The notes beneath the pieces are model-generated. The model was not told where the DNA came from, ran no database searches, and saw only the letters and a program-made list of their open reading frames with translations. From contig JAEZWW010000102.1 of NCBI GenBank assembly GCA_023442945.1, positions 1-36,295 on the forward strand: DNA of 36,295 nucleotides. The letters are read 5' to 3'. Shown here in pieces: positions 6,696-14,337 of the stretch. The translations under genes were made by a program, and so were the position numbers. How positions within the stretch are numbered: the first letter of the stretch is position 1; every line of letters starts with the position of its first letter. Source of the stretch: Pseudomonadota bacterium (GTDB lineage Bacteria > Pseudomonadota > Gammaproteobacteria > Burkholderiales > Burkholderiaceae_C).

Positions 6696-7772
6696 TTGAA
6701 CACAGGATCGTTGTTCGGCCGCCAGTCGGCGTCCCTATTAGGGCTAGATGTCAGTCCATCGAGCGTCAAGCTGGTGGAGTTGGCGCAGGACCGTGCCGGC
6801 AACTTGGTGCTGGAGCGGTGCGGGATCGAGCCGTTTGAAGCGGGCTGGATCAGCGACGGCAACATCGAAAAGTTCGATGAGGTCGTTGAAGCAACTCGTC
6901 GCCTGGTGAACCGCAGTGGCGCCAAGACGAAGCAGGTTGCGATGGCGCTACCAGCTTCGGTGGTGATCACCAAGAAGATTATTTTACCGGGCGGTCTGTC
7001 TGAGCGAGAGCTGGAAGTTCAGGTCGAGTCGGAAGCGAATCAGTACATCCCGTTCTCCTTGGATGAGGTGGCGCTGGATTTCTGCGTTGTCGGGCCCAGT
7101 CCAACGTCTGCTGGTGACGTCGAGGTGGTTATCGCCGCATCGCGCAAGGAGAAGGTTGAAGACCGGCAAGGTTTGGCAGAAGCCTGTGGCTTGTCGCCGG
7201 TCATTCTTGACGTCGAGAGCTACGCGGCTCGGTTGGCGGCCAATCGTGTGATCGGGCGCTTGCCAGGAGGTGGGGCGGACGCGGTCATTGCCTTGTTCGA
7301 AATTGGTGCCATGTCGTCGAACATGCAGGTGCTGCGCAACGACGAATTGCTCTACGAGCGTGATCAGGTCTTTGGTGGGGCGCAGCTGACGCAAATGCTG
7401 GCACGTCAATATGGTTTCACGCACGAAGAGGCAGAGGCCAAGAAGCGCTCTGGCGAACTGCCGGACGACTACGGGCAAGCGGTGCTTGAGCCTTTTGTGG
7501 AGTCGCTCTCGCAAGAGATCGAGCGGGCGCTCAAGTTCTTTTTCACGAGTACGCCGCACAACAAGGTGGATTACATCTTGCTCGCGGGCGGGACGGCCGG
7601 TCTGCCCGGTTTGACTGAGGTGGTCACGCAGCACACCAATTTCCCGTGCCAGGTGGTCAATCCGTTTGATGGCATGGACATTGGCCGCGGTGTGCGTGAG
7701 AAGAAGATGCTGCGCGAAGCGCCATCCTATTTGACCGCCTGTGGCTTGGCGATGCGGAGGTTTCTGCGGTGA
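6696..7772 (+). CDS. pilM: PilM, actin-like ATPase of the type IV pilus inner-membrane complex
   Basis: Cytosolic FtsA/MreB-like protein that binds the N-terminal INLLP peptide of PilN and couples motor ATPases to the alignment complex. The 358-aa product shows the phosphate-1 loop SASLLGLDVSPSSVKLVEL, the PilM signature VESEANQYIPFSLDEVALDF, ALFEIGA (phosphate 2) and ILLAGGTAGLPGL (adenosine site), ending YLTACGLAMRRF. The start is TTG at 6696, 7 nt after AGGG; no ATG or GTG fits better in this frame. The stop overlaps the pilN GTG (GTGA). It is the first gene of pilMNOPQ. Confidence 0.95.
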   Translation: MNTGSLFGRQSASLLGLDVSPSSVKLVELAQDRAGNLVLERCGIEPFEAGWISDGNIEKFDEVVEATRRLVNRSGAKTKQVAMALPASVVITKKIILPGGLSERELEVQVESEANQYIPFSLDEVALDFCVVGPSPTSAGDVEVVIAASRKEKVEDRQGLAEACGLSPVILDVESYAARLAANRVIGRLPGGGADAVIALFEIGAMSSNMQVLRNDELLYERDQVFGGAQLTQMLARQYGFTHEEAEAKKRSGELPDDYGQAVLEPFVESLSQEIERALKFFFTSTPHNKVDYILLAGGTAGLPGLTEVVTQHTNFPCQVVNPFDGMDIGRGVREKKMLREAPSYLTACGLAMRRFLR

Positions 7773-8371
7773 TATTGATCAACCTACTCCCGCACCGCGA
7801 GATGGCGCGCAAGAAAGCGCGCCAGGTCTTCAATACGTCGTTGGCACTGTCGGCTGCGGCCGGCTTGCTCATCGCCGGCGGTATCTATCTCTGGTATCAG
7901 CATCAGATCTCAGAGCAGCAGGATCGAAATGCCTTTATTTCGGCAGAAAACGCGAAGCTCGATGCCGAAATCAAAGAGGTCGCCACCTTGCAGGAAGAGA
8001 TTGCTGCACTGAAGGCCCGCCAGGAGGCCGTCGAGAACCTGCAGGCTGATCGGAATTTGCCGGTGCACTTGATGAACGAGGCCGTTCGTCAATTGCCCGA
8101 CGGTATTTATCTGAAGGGCATCAAGCAGGAAAACCAGAACGTTCTGTTCACTGGTGTGGCGCAATCCAACGAACGCGTTTCAGAGTTGCTGCGAAATCTT
8201 GAACGCAACAGCGACTGGGTGACCAAGCCCGAACTGATTGAGATCGTTGCGGCGAATTTGGCCTTGTCGCCGAGGGAGCAAAAGCGCGTTTACAACTTTA
8301 CCGTTCGCGTGCAACTGCAGCGTGCGAGTGCCCCGGCATCGGGCGCCTCGGCCGCGGCAGGGCGGACTTGA
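7769..8371 (+). CDS. pilN: PilN, type IV pilus alignment protein
   Basis: Bitopic inner-membrane protein that forms heterodimers with PilO and recruits PilM. The 200-aa product starts at GTG 7769, overlapping the pilM stop by 4 nt. The cytosolic N-terminus MILINLLPHREMARKK holds the conserved PilM-binding INLLP motif. A transmembrane helix (about 24-43) is followed by a coiled coil (about 48-95, Glu/Ala/Lys-rich) and a ferredoxin-like periplasmic domain with LPDGIYLKGIKQ. The Ala/Ser-rich C-terminus is low complexity. Confidence 0.93.
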   Translation: MILINLLPHREMARKKARQVFNTSLALSAAAGLLIAGGIYLWYQHQISEQQDRNAFISAENAKLDAEIKEVATLQEEIAALKARQEAVENLQADRNLPVHLMNEAVRQLPDGIYLKGIKQENQNVLFTGVAQSNERVSELLRNLERNSDWVTKPELIEIVAANLALSPREQKRVYNFTVRVQLQRASAPASGASAAAGRT

Positions 8372-8390
8372 TACGCGAGGTGCGCTGAAC

Positions 8391-9077
8391 ATGGCACGCA
8401 AGAAGAAGTCAAGTAATGTAGATGTCGGAGCCTCTTTCCGGGCGTTCGGTGATCAGTTTCGAGGATTGGATTCCCGAGATCCATCGTCGTGGCCGGCAAT
8501 CCCTCGGTACGCTCTATTCGCGTTCGTGGCGGCGCTGGTCGTCGGTTTGCTTTGGTTTCTGTTTTTGAAAGATTTTGACGAGGAACTCGAGACAGAGCGT
8601 CAAAAGGAAGCCTCGCTCAAGACGGAGTACCAGACTAAGCTCCAAAAAGCGGTCAGTCTGGATGAGCTCAAGAAGCAGCGCGAGCAGGTCATGCAGTATG
8701 TCAACCTGCTGGAGAAGCAGTTGCCGAGCAAGGCGGAGATGGATGCATTGTTGTCCGACATCAACCAGGCAGGCTTGGGGCGAAGCTTACAGTTTGAGCT
8801 TTTCCGCCCGGGCCAATTGACCGTTAAAGACTACTATGCTGAGTTGCCTATCGCTGTCAAGGTGACGGGTCGCTACCACGATATCGGAGCGTTCACGGCA
8901 GATATTGCCAATCTGTCGCGCATCGTTACCCTGAACAACCTTTCAGTGGGCCCGGGCAGTGACAAGGACAAGCCTGGGACACTCTTACTTGAGGCTACGG
9001 CGAAGACTTTCCGCTACCTCGATCCTGAAGAAATCGCCGCGCAGCGCAAGGCTGCCCAACCGAAGGTGAAGAAATGA
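8391..9077 (+). CDS. pilO: PilO, type IV pilus alignment protein
   Basis: Partner of PilN in the inner-membrane alignment complex, which connects through PilP to the secretin. From ATG 8391 the 228-aa product starts MARKKKSSNVDV; a frame extension upstream would run into pilN and lacks family similarity. One transmembrane helix (about 43-62, ALFAFVAALVVGLLWFLFL) is followed by a coiled coil (about 64-110) and a periplasmic domain with LPSKAEMDALLSDINQAGLGRSL and the PilO signature YYAELPIAVKVTGRYHDIGAF. The TGA overlaps the pilP ATG by 4 nt. A 19-nt gap follows pilN. Confidence 0.93.
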   Translation: MARKKKSSNVDVGASFRAFGDQFRGLDSRDPSSWPAIPRYALFAFVAALVVGLLWFLFLKDFDEELETERQKEASLKTEYQTKLQKAVSLDELKKQREQVMQYVNLLEKQLPSKAEMDALLSDINQAGLGRSLQFELFRPGQLTVKDYYAELPIAVKVTGRYHDIGAFTADIANLSRIVTLNNLSVGPGSDKDKPGTLLLEATAKTFRYLDPEEIAAQRKAAQPKVKK

Positions 9078-9619
9078 TGCGCACCTTCTTTTTGGTCTCT
9101 GGAGCGTTGTTGTTGGGTGCTGTTTTGTCCGGGTGTATGGCGGAGTCAGAGGATTTGCACGCTTGGATGGCGGAGAAGCGCCGCACGACTAAGCCCAAAG
9201 TAACACCTATCGCGGAACCCAAGAAATACGTTCCGCTCGCGTACTCGGAAGGCGCGTCGTTTGATCCCTTTAGCAGCGACAAGCTCACGCAAGCACTGCG
9301 ACGCGAAACGGGGCCGGCAAGTGCTGGCGCCCTGCTCGTGACACCCGAACTGAACCGTCGGAAAGAGCCGCTGGAGTCGTTCCCGCTGGACGTCATGACG
9401 ATGGTGGGCAGTTTGGACCGATCTGGACAACGGGTGGCCTTGGTTCGCGTAGACAACCTTTTGCATCAGGTGCGCGTCGGCAACTATCTGGGTCAGAACT
9501 ACGGACGGGTCACCAAAATCAGCGAGAGCGAAGTCGCCCTTCGAGAAATCGTTCAGGACGCCGCTGGCGAATGGATAGAGCGTAATACAGTGCTGCAGCT
9601 GCAGGAGAAAGCACAATGA
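9074..9619 (+). CDS. pilP: PilP, pilotin-like lipoprotein of the type IV pilus
   Basis: Inner-membrane lipoprotein whose periplasmic domain bridges PilN/PilO and PilQ. The 181-aa product has a signal and lipobox with Cys21 (LSGC). Two adjacent in-frame ATGs (9074, 9077) are possible starts; the first gives the ATGA overlap with pilO. A disordered segment (about 35-75) contains the family motif YSEGASFDPFSS. The C-terminal beta domain carries FPLDVMTMVGSL, ALVRVDNLLHQVRVGNYLGQNYGRV and the end WIERNTVLQL. It overlaps pilQ by 4 nt. Confidence 0.94.
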   Translation: MMRTFFLVSGALLLGAVLSGCMAESEDLHAWMAEKRRTTKPKVTPIAEPKKYVPLAYSEGASFDPFSSDKLTQALRRETGPASAGALLVTPELNRRKEPLESFPLDVMTMVGSLDRSGQRVALVRVDNLLHQVRVGNYLGQNYGRVTKISESEVALREIVQDAAGEWIERNTVLQLQEKAQ

Positions 9620-11781
9620 AGAATAAGTTCCCCTCCGCGCAGCGGACGGTTCAGGCGATGTGGGTCGGCATCGGATGGCTTGCCTTGGTTGGCGCGGCGT
9701 ACGCCGAAGCATCGATTCAATCCATCACGAGCACGATTCAGGGCGGCGTCGAAATGGTGCGGATCGATCTGTCGGAGCCGCTTTCGGCGGTACCTGCAGG
9801 GTTCGTTGTGCAGTCTCCCGCGCGCATCGCACTGGACTTCCCGGGCGTCTCGAGCGGCCTGCAGCGAAGCACGGTCGAGTTAAACCAGGGCAACCTTCGC
9901 GCAGCCAATGTGGCGCAAACGGCCGATCGTACGCGCGTGGTCTTGAATCTGAATCGAGCAACTGCCTACCGGGCTGAAGTGCAGGGCCGCAGTGTCCTCG
10001 TCTCGCTGGATCCGGTGCCTACGACCGCTCTGCCGACGCCTTCCAATCCCGTGACACAGGTTTTCTCTGAAGGCCGCAACGACGGGGCAATGCCACTGCG
10101 TGACATCGATTTTCGGCGTGGCGTGGACAACGCTGGGCGAGTGGTGGTCGACCTTGCCAACAACCAAGTCGGCGTCGATATTAAGCAGCAAGGTTCGTCC
10201 CTGGTGGTGGAGTTCCTGAAGACGAGCTTGCCCGAAGGTCTGCGCCGTCGACTGGATGTGACTGATTTCGGTACGCCGGTTCAGACGATCTCTACCGTGC
10301 AGTCAGGCGACCGCGTTCGCATGGTGATTGAGCCTAAAGGCTTGTGGGAGCACAGCGCCTACCAAAGTGACAACCAGTTGGTTGTCGAAGTGCGTCAGCA
10401 GAAAGTCAATGCCGACAAACTGACGCAAGGTCCGGGTTACCGAGGCGAAAAGCTGTCGCTAAACTTCCAGAACATCGACGTTCGATCGCTGCTCCAGGTG
10501 ATCGCAGATTTCACCAATTTCAACATCGTCACCTCGGACACGGTGCAAGGCAATTTGACCTTGCGTCTGAAGGACGTGCCTTGGGACCAAGCCCTCGATA
10601 TCATTCTCCAGGCTAAGAGTTTGGGCATGAAGCGCTCGGGCAATGTGCTGCAGATTGCTCCGAAGGAAGAATTGGCAGCCAAGGAGAAGGCTGAACTCGA
10701 GGCCCAGGCAGCCATTCGCAACCTTGAGCCGCTCCGGACGCAGTCCTTCCAGCTGAATTACACCAAGGCAGCTGATATCGCGACTCAGTTAACTACGTCA
10801 ACGGGCGGCACAGGGGGAGGCAGCAACGCATCGACCGGTGGTAGCCTGCTCAGTTCGCGCGGCAACGTGATTGCAGAACCGCGGACCAACCAACTCTTCA
10901 TCTCCGATATTCCATCGCGCCTGGAACAGATTCAGGAAATGATCACGAAGCTGGATGTGCCCATGCGGCAGGTCCTGATTGAGGCGCGCATCGTGGAAGC
11001 GTCTGATACCTTCGGAAAATCGTTGGGGATCAAGTTAGGCAGCGCCGATATGCGTGGGATCCGCGGGGGCGATGCAGGCTACGCGGTTGGTGGTGGCAAC
11101 CGAGTGGCGCTGGGTGGAAACTACAATGCGATCGGCGCGACCACCGGAGCGTTCGCCTCGGGAGGTTTGACGTCTGACTCGTCTCAGTTCCTGAATTTGC
11201 CCGCGCTGGGTTTTGCGGGGGCGACTCCCGCCAACTTTGCGATCTCGCTGTTCAGTTCAGCGGCCAATCGCTTCTTGAACTTGGAACTCTCTGCGCTCGA
11301 GGCGGATGGCAAAGGGAAAGTGGTATCAAGCCCGCGAGTGGTAACGGCCGATCAGATCAAAGCCGTAATCGAACAAGGTACCGAATTTGCTTATCAGCAG
11401 GCAACCTCTAGTGGCGCGACGTCGGTGGCATTCCGTAAGGCGGTTCTCAAGCTGGAGGTGACTCCGCAGATCACACCGGAAGGCAACATCATTCTCGACT
11501 TGGACGTCAATAAAGACAGCCCAGGTGGTGTAGTGGCTGGCGCCATGTCAATTAATACTAAGCGAGTGAAAACTCAGGTTTTGGTAGAGAATGGCGGTAC
11601 AGTCGTTATTGGGGGAATCTTTGAATTGACTGAAAAAGAACAGGAAAACAAAGTGCCTGTCCTGGGCGATATTCCTGCAATCGGTAACCTGTTCAAACAA
11701 AAGACGCGGCAGGCCGACAAGCAGGAAATGCTGGTGTTCATTACGCCAAAAATGATTTCCGATCACGGGTCGGTACGTTAA
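9616..11781 (+). CDS. pilQ: PilQ, type IV pilus secretin
   Basis: Outer-membrane multimeric gated channel through which the pilus is extruded. The 721-aa product has a signal peptide (about 1-31, ending AYA), two AMIN-type peptidoglycan-binding regions (about 35-135 and 150-255), a secretin/TonB short domain (LNFQNIDVRSLLQVIADFTNFNIV, about 278-345), an N1-like domain (about 375-455) and a secretin domain (about 470-715). The last has VLIEARIVEAS, GKGKVVSSPRVVTADQIKAVIEQGTEFAYQ and the signature GGTVVIGGIFE, VPVLGDIPAIGNLFK. A Gly/Ser-rich linker lies at about 397-415. The ATG overlaps the pilP stop. Last gene of the conserved operon; another lipoprotein gene follows after 41 nt. Confidence 0.97.
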   Translation: MKNKFPSAQRTVQAMWVGIGWLALVGAAYAEASIQSITSTIQGGVEMVRIDLSEPLSAVPAGFVVQSPARIALDFPGVSSGLQRSTVELNQGNLRAANVAQTADRTRVVLNLNRATAYRAEVQGRSVLVSLDPVPTTALPTPSNPVTQVFSEGRNDGAMPLRDIDFRRGVDNAGRVVVDLANNQVGVDIKQQGSSLVVEFLKTSLPEGLRRRLDVTDFGTPVQTISTVQSGDRVRMVIEPKGLWEHSAYQSDNQLVVEVRQQKVNADKLTQGPGYRGEKLSLNFQNIDVRSLLQVIADFTNFNIVTSDTVQGNLTLRLKDVPWDQALDIILQAKSLGMKRSGNVLQIAPKEELAAKEKAELEAQAAIRNLEPLRTQSFQLNYTKAADIATQLTTSTGGTGGGSNASTGGSLLSSRGNVIAEPRTNQLFISDIPSRLEQIQEMITKLDVPMRQVLIEARIVEASDTFGKSLGIKLGSADMRGIRGGDAGYAVGGGNRVALGGNYNAIGATTGAFASGGLTSDSSQFLNLPALGFAGATPANFAISLFSSAANRFLNLELSALEADGKGKVVSSPRVVTADQIKAVIEQGTEFAYQQATSSGATSVAFRKAVLKLEVTPQITPEGNIILDLDVNKDSPGGVVAGAMSINTKRVKTQVLVENGGTVVIGGIFELTEKEQENKVPVLGDIPAIGNLFKQKTRQADKQEMLVFITPKMISDHGSVR

Positions 11782-11822
11782 GCTTTTTTAGACGGCGATA
11801 GTAGTTTTTAAGGGGAATTGCT

Positions 11823-13307
11823 GTGAAGGCATTTGGAATTGCGTTCGGATTGGGCCTGGCGGCCCTGATTTCCGGCTGTGGCGGCGGCGGGGGGAGTCCC
11901 GGTGAAACTCAGCTTGAATATAAAATTTCCCTCCGTGCGGAAAAGGTGAAGTTACCGATCAACATCTCTAATGTGATGCCGTCGATCGGAACATCCGCGC
12001 CCTACACCACTATTCTTTATGTTGAAGCGTCCGAAGGCGGGAATCCCATTATTGGGACCAAAGATGCCTTCGCTTGCAACGTGTCTGCAGGTCTGGATGT
12101 CGGTGCGCTCTATTACCTTGACGGTAAATCTGAGCACGAAACCGATGTCAATGGCGTTAAGGTTCCGAATGCGTACCGAAACATCACGTTGGATTCCAAC
12201 TCTGGGGGTAATTCGTTTCACTTCCATTCAGGGCGCACCCGGGGAACTGCTCGGATTACCTGTACGATCACTAATCCTCGTGACAATCAGGTCAAGACTG
12301 CTAGCGTTGACATCAATGTTGGCGATGCCGTCGCCCCCGCCGCCGGTATGCCTGCTAGCGTGAGTTACCAAGCGCAGGCACCGCGCTACCTGGGCTCTAA
12401 AGACAATCCGAACAACGTCTCAAACAATATCGCTGTCCAAGCCATGGTGCGGGATGAGGTGGGCCAGTGGGTGACGGACACGACCTCGCCCAATTTGCAG
12501 GTCTATATCCAGGGCGGCTCGGCTTCGGCTGGCGCGCGCCTGATGCACGACCGCCAGACCGGTACCGTCATCATGACCAATACGCGCAATGGCGTGGCCA
12601 ACTTCTCGCTGACCAGCGGCGTTCAGCGTGGCGTGATCACACTGGTGATGGTGGCTGACCGCGCCGACAACAACGTTGCGAACGGTATCCAGGATCCAAT
12701 CACGCAACGCCTGAACATTCCTGTCGTGAATGGTATTGCTCAAGAACCGCTGGCCATCACTGCTGGCCAAACTGTGACAGCCACATGCAACCAGCAAGTA
12801 TCGACGGCCCTTGTGGCCACGGGCGGCCTGCCGCCTTATACCTGGACCGCCAGCGCGCTGCCTGCAGGTCTTCAGCTGTCGTCGGATGGTCTGGTGACCG
12901 GCGTGCCATCGCTGCCGAACGGCGCCGGTGCAGGTGCCTACCAGGTAGTTGTTAACGTGTCCGACGACAACGGCGCGACGGCTTCGACCAACCTGACGGT
13001 GACGGTGAACGCAGGCGACTGCAAGCCGCTGGCGATCGGGGACAGCAGTGTGGCCATCAGCAAGGGTGTGGGCTTCGCTTTCGCCTTGAGCGCCACCGGG
13101 GGCAAGCCGCCGTACAAATGGAAGGCCATTGCCGGTTTGCCGTCGGGTGTCACGCTCAGTGAAGAAGGCATCCTGCAGGGCACGGTGACGACCGTTGGCA
13201 AGTACATGGTGGTGGTCGAAGTCACCGACCATGACGGAGTGAAAGTGGTTGCCAACATGACCATTGATGTAACCGACCCCACCGCGCCAACGACGCCCAC
13301 GCCATAA
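11823..13307 (+). CDS. Large lipoprotein with two C-terminal putative Ig (He_PIG-type) domains
   Basis: A 494-aa lipoprotein starting at GTG 11823 behind AGGGGAA. The signal ends in lipobox LISGC (Cys19) followed by a poly-Gly/Ser linker, typical of surface-exposed lipoproteins. The N-terminal part (about 30-300) looks beta-rich and is unrecognised. Two He_PIG-like modules follow (about 309-393 and 403-487), each with the hallmark GG-x-PPY-x-W, an LP-x-G-(V/L)-x-L-x-x-G motif and V-x-V-x-D endings. A Thr/Pro tail closes it. The gene starts 41 nt after pilQ and ends in strong hairpins, so it may be co-transcribed with pilMNOPQ, suggesting a pilus- or surface-related role. That role is inferred from position only. 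The 5' part is less GC-rich than the 3' part. Confidence 0.85.
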   Translation: MKAFGIAFGLGLAALISGCGGGGGSPGETQLEYKISLRAEKVKLPINISNVMPSIGTSAPYTTILYVEASEGGNPIIGTKDAFACNVSAGLDVGALYYLDGKSEHETDVNGVKVPNAYRNITLDSNSGGNSFHFHSGRTRGTARITCTITNPRDNQVKTASVDINVGDAVAPAAGMPASVSYQAQAPRYLGSKDNPNNVSNNIAVQAMVRDEVGQWVTDTTSPNLQVYIQGGSASAGARLMHDRQTGTVIMTNTRNGVANFSLTSGVQRGVITLVMVADRADNNVANGIQDPITQRLNIPVVNGIAQEPLAITAGQTVTATCNQQVSTALVATGGLPPYTWTASALPAGLQLSSDGLVTGVPSLPNGAGAGAYQVVVNVSDDNGATASTNLTVTVNAGDCKPLAIGDSSVAISKGVGFAFALSATGGKPPYKWKAIAGLPSGVTLSEEGILQGTVTTVGKYMVVVEVTDHDGVKVVANMTIDVTDPTAPTTPTP

Positions 13308-13316
13308 GGCGGTAGC

Positions 13317-13344
13317 GCCCCGCATTCCTTTGCAAATGCGGGGC
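13317..13344 (+). terminator. Hairpin after the lipoprotein stop
   Basis: GCCCCGCATT (13317-13326) pairs perfectly over 10 bp with AATGCGGGGC (13335-13344), with an 8-nt loop. It lies 9 nt past the stop. No T-run follows, so termination here alone would be weak. Confidence 0.55.
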
Positions 13345-13354
13345 TGGGCGGAAC

Positions 13355-13418
13355 AACCCCGCTAACCCGTGCGGCAGATCAACGATCTGCGATGCGGGTT
13401 GGCGGGGTTTCCTGTTTT
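13355..13418 (+). terminator. Long hairpin with a T-rich tail, probable intrinsic terminator
   Basis: AACCCCGC (13355-13362) pairs with GCGGGGTT (13402-13409). AACCCG (13364-13369) pairs with CGGGTT (13395-13400) and GCAGATC (13374-13380) with GATCTGC (13384-13390), with a small internal loop and an AAC tip. TCCTGTTTT follows. It closes the pilMNOPQ-lipoprotein unit and separates it from aroKB. Confidence 0.75.
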
Positions 13419-13627
13419 GAAGAAATGGCGCGGGTTCAGTCGTTGCCGGTGCCGAGGGTTGTCTCGGCAATCGGTGAAGCTAGCCCGTGGGGTGACCCAG
13501 TTGCACGAAGTTCCGCGTCACACGGTCAGCTTCTATGTCAGCCCCCTCTTCCCGAAGTGACAAGGTTGTTCGACGACTTCGGTGCAGCTAGCGTCAACGG
13601 GCTCGGCTTACCTCTACACTGTCCCCA

Positions 13628-13669
13628 ATGACGTCACCCCTTCACCGCCCACTGGGCGCGCTTTCATGA
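13628..13669 (+). CDS. Possible 13-aa leader peptide overlapping the aroK start
   Basis: ATG at 13628 opens a 13-codon frame (MTSPLHRPLGALS) whose TGA (13667-13669) overlaps the aroK ATG (13666) as ATGA. A TACACT -10-like hexamer (13615-13620) ends 7 nt before the ATG, which would make the message leaderless. There is no Shine-Dalgarno before aroK itself, so coupled translation would explain its start. It has no run of aromatic codons, so amino-acid attenuation is not suggested. Speculative; chance occurrence is possible. Confidence 0.3.
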   Translation: MTSPLHRPLGALS

Positions 13670-14223
13670 TCGTCCTGGTCGGTCTGCCCGGCAGTGGCAA
13701 GTCGTCGGTGGGCAAGTCCATCGCGCGCCGGTTGGAGATGCCTTGGGCCGATTCCGACCATGAGTTGGAGCGCCAGCTGGGTTGCACGATCCGCGAGTAC
13801 TTCGACGCTGAGGGTGAAGACGCGTTTCGCGACCGGGAAGAGGCCGCCATTGACGAACTGACCCAGCGCAGTCACACCGTGTTGTCGACCGGCGGCGGCG
13901 CCGTGCTGCGGCCGGCCAATCGCCAACGCCTGCACGAGCGGGGCAGGGTGATTTACCTGCGCTCGTCGCCGGAAGCGCTGTTTCGTCGCTTGCGGCACGA
14001 CACCAAGCGGCCGTTGCTGCAGGTGGCCGACCCACTCAAACGTTTGCGGGCGCTGTACGCCGAGCGCGATCCGCTCTACCGCGAATGCGCGCATTTTGTC
14101 ATCGACACGCACGGCTCGTCGCTGTCGATGCTGGTCAACCGCATCATGATGCAACTGGAGCTGGCGCCGGAAGCGTCTGAAGCCAACCCGGGGAACGAGC
14201 GCCCCGCGCCCGACGAGGTGTAA
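13666..14223 (+). CDS. aroK: Shikimate kinase
   Basis: Phosphorylates shikimate at the 3-OH with ATP, step five of the chorismate pathway; cytosolic NMP-kinase fold. From ATG 13666 the product is 185 aa, matching the family; longer starts (13582) add a segment with no similarity. Walker A is GLPGSGKS (6-13), shikimate-binding DSD 29-31, GGGA at 76-79 and the lid arginine in KRPLL (115). Family motifs R-EYF-GE-FR appear as REYFDAEGEDAFRDRE. The last 20 residues are a disordered acidic tail. aroB follows after 114 bp; pilQ-aroK-aroB is the usual betaproteobacterial order, here with the lipoprotein gene between pilQ and aroK. Confidence 0.95.
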   Translation: MIVLVGLPGSGKSSVGKSIARRLEMPWADSDHELERQLGCTIREYFDAEGEDAFRDREEAAIDELTQRSHTVLSTGGGAVLRPANRQRLHERGRVIYLRSSPEALFRRLRHDTKRPLLQVADPLKRLRALYAERDPLYRECAHFVIDTHGSSLSMLVNRIMMQLELAPEASEANPGNERPAPDEV

Positions 14224-14324
14224 CGCCTCTCAGTCCCCGCGCCCTGATGCGAGAATGACCGGCGTTGGGGCCATGGCCCGCTGTTGCACCATCGAATTGC
14301 CACCGACCCGCCATCGCGACCCCC

Positions 14325-14337
14325 TACACTCGGGCGC
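14325..14337 (+). promoter_or_regulatory. Candidate -10 immediately upstream of aroB
   Basis: TACACT (14325-14330) lies 7 nt before the aroB ATG at 14338, the same hexamer and spacing seen before the aroK leader frame. No Shine-Dalgarno is visible. It would give a leaderless aroB transcript in addition to any read-through from aroK. No convincing -35. Confidence 0.35.

Larger units (their letters stand above)
13308..13627. other. Gap between the lipoprotein gene and aroK, about 320 bp
   Basis: The first third holds two hairpins (13317-13344 and 13355-13418). The remaining 200 bases show no gene I can support and no clear match; a TACACT hexamer at 13615-13620 is a candidate -10 for aroK. A frame over 13392-13631 encodes a Pro/Ser-rich sequence with no recognisable family. 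Confidence 0.55.

Noticed and set aside
13392..13631. A 79-aa gene before aroK
   Set aside because: It starts inside the terminator hairpin, has no recognisable family and overlaps the candidate aroK promoter.
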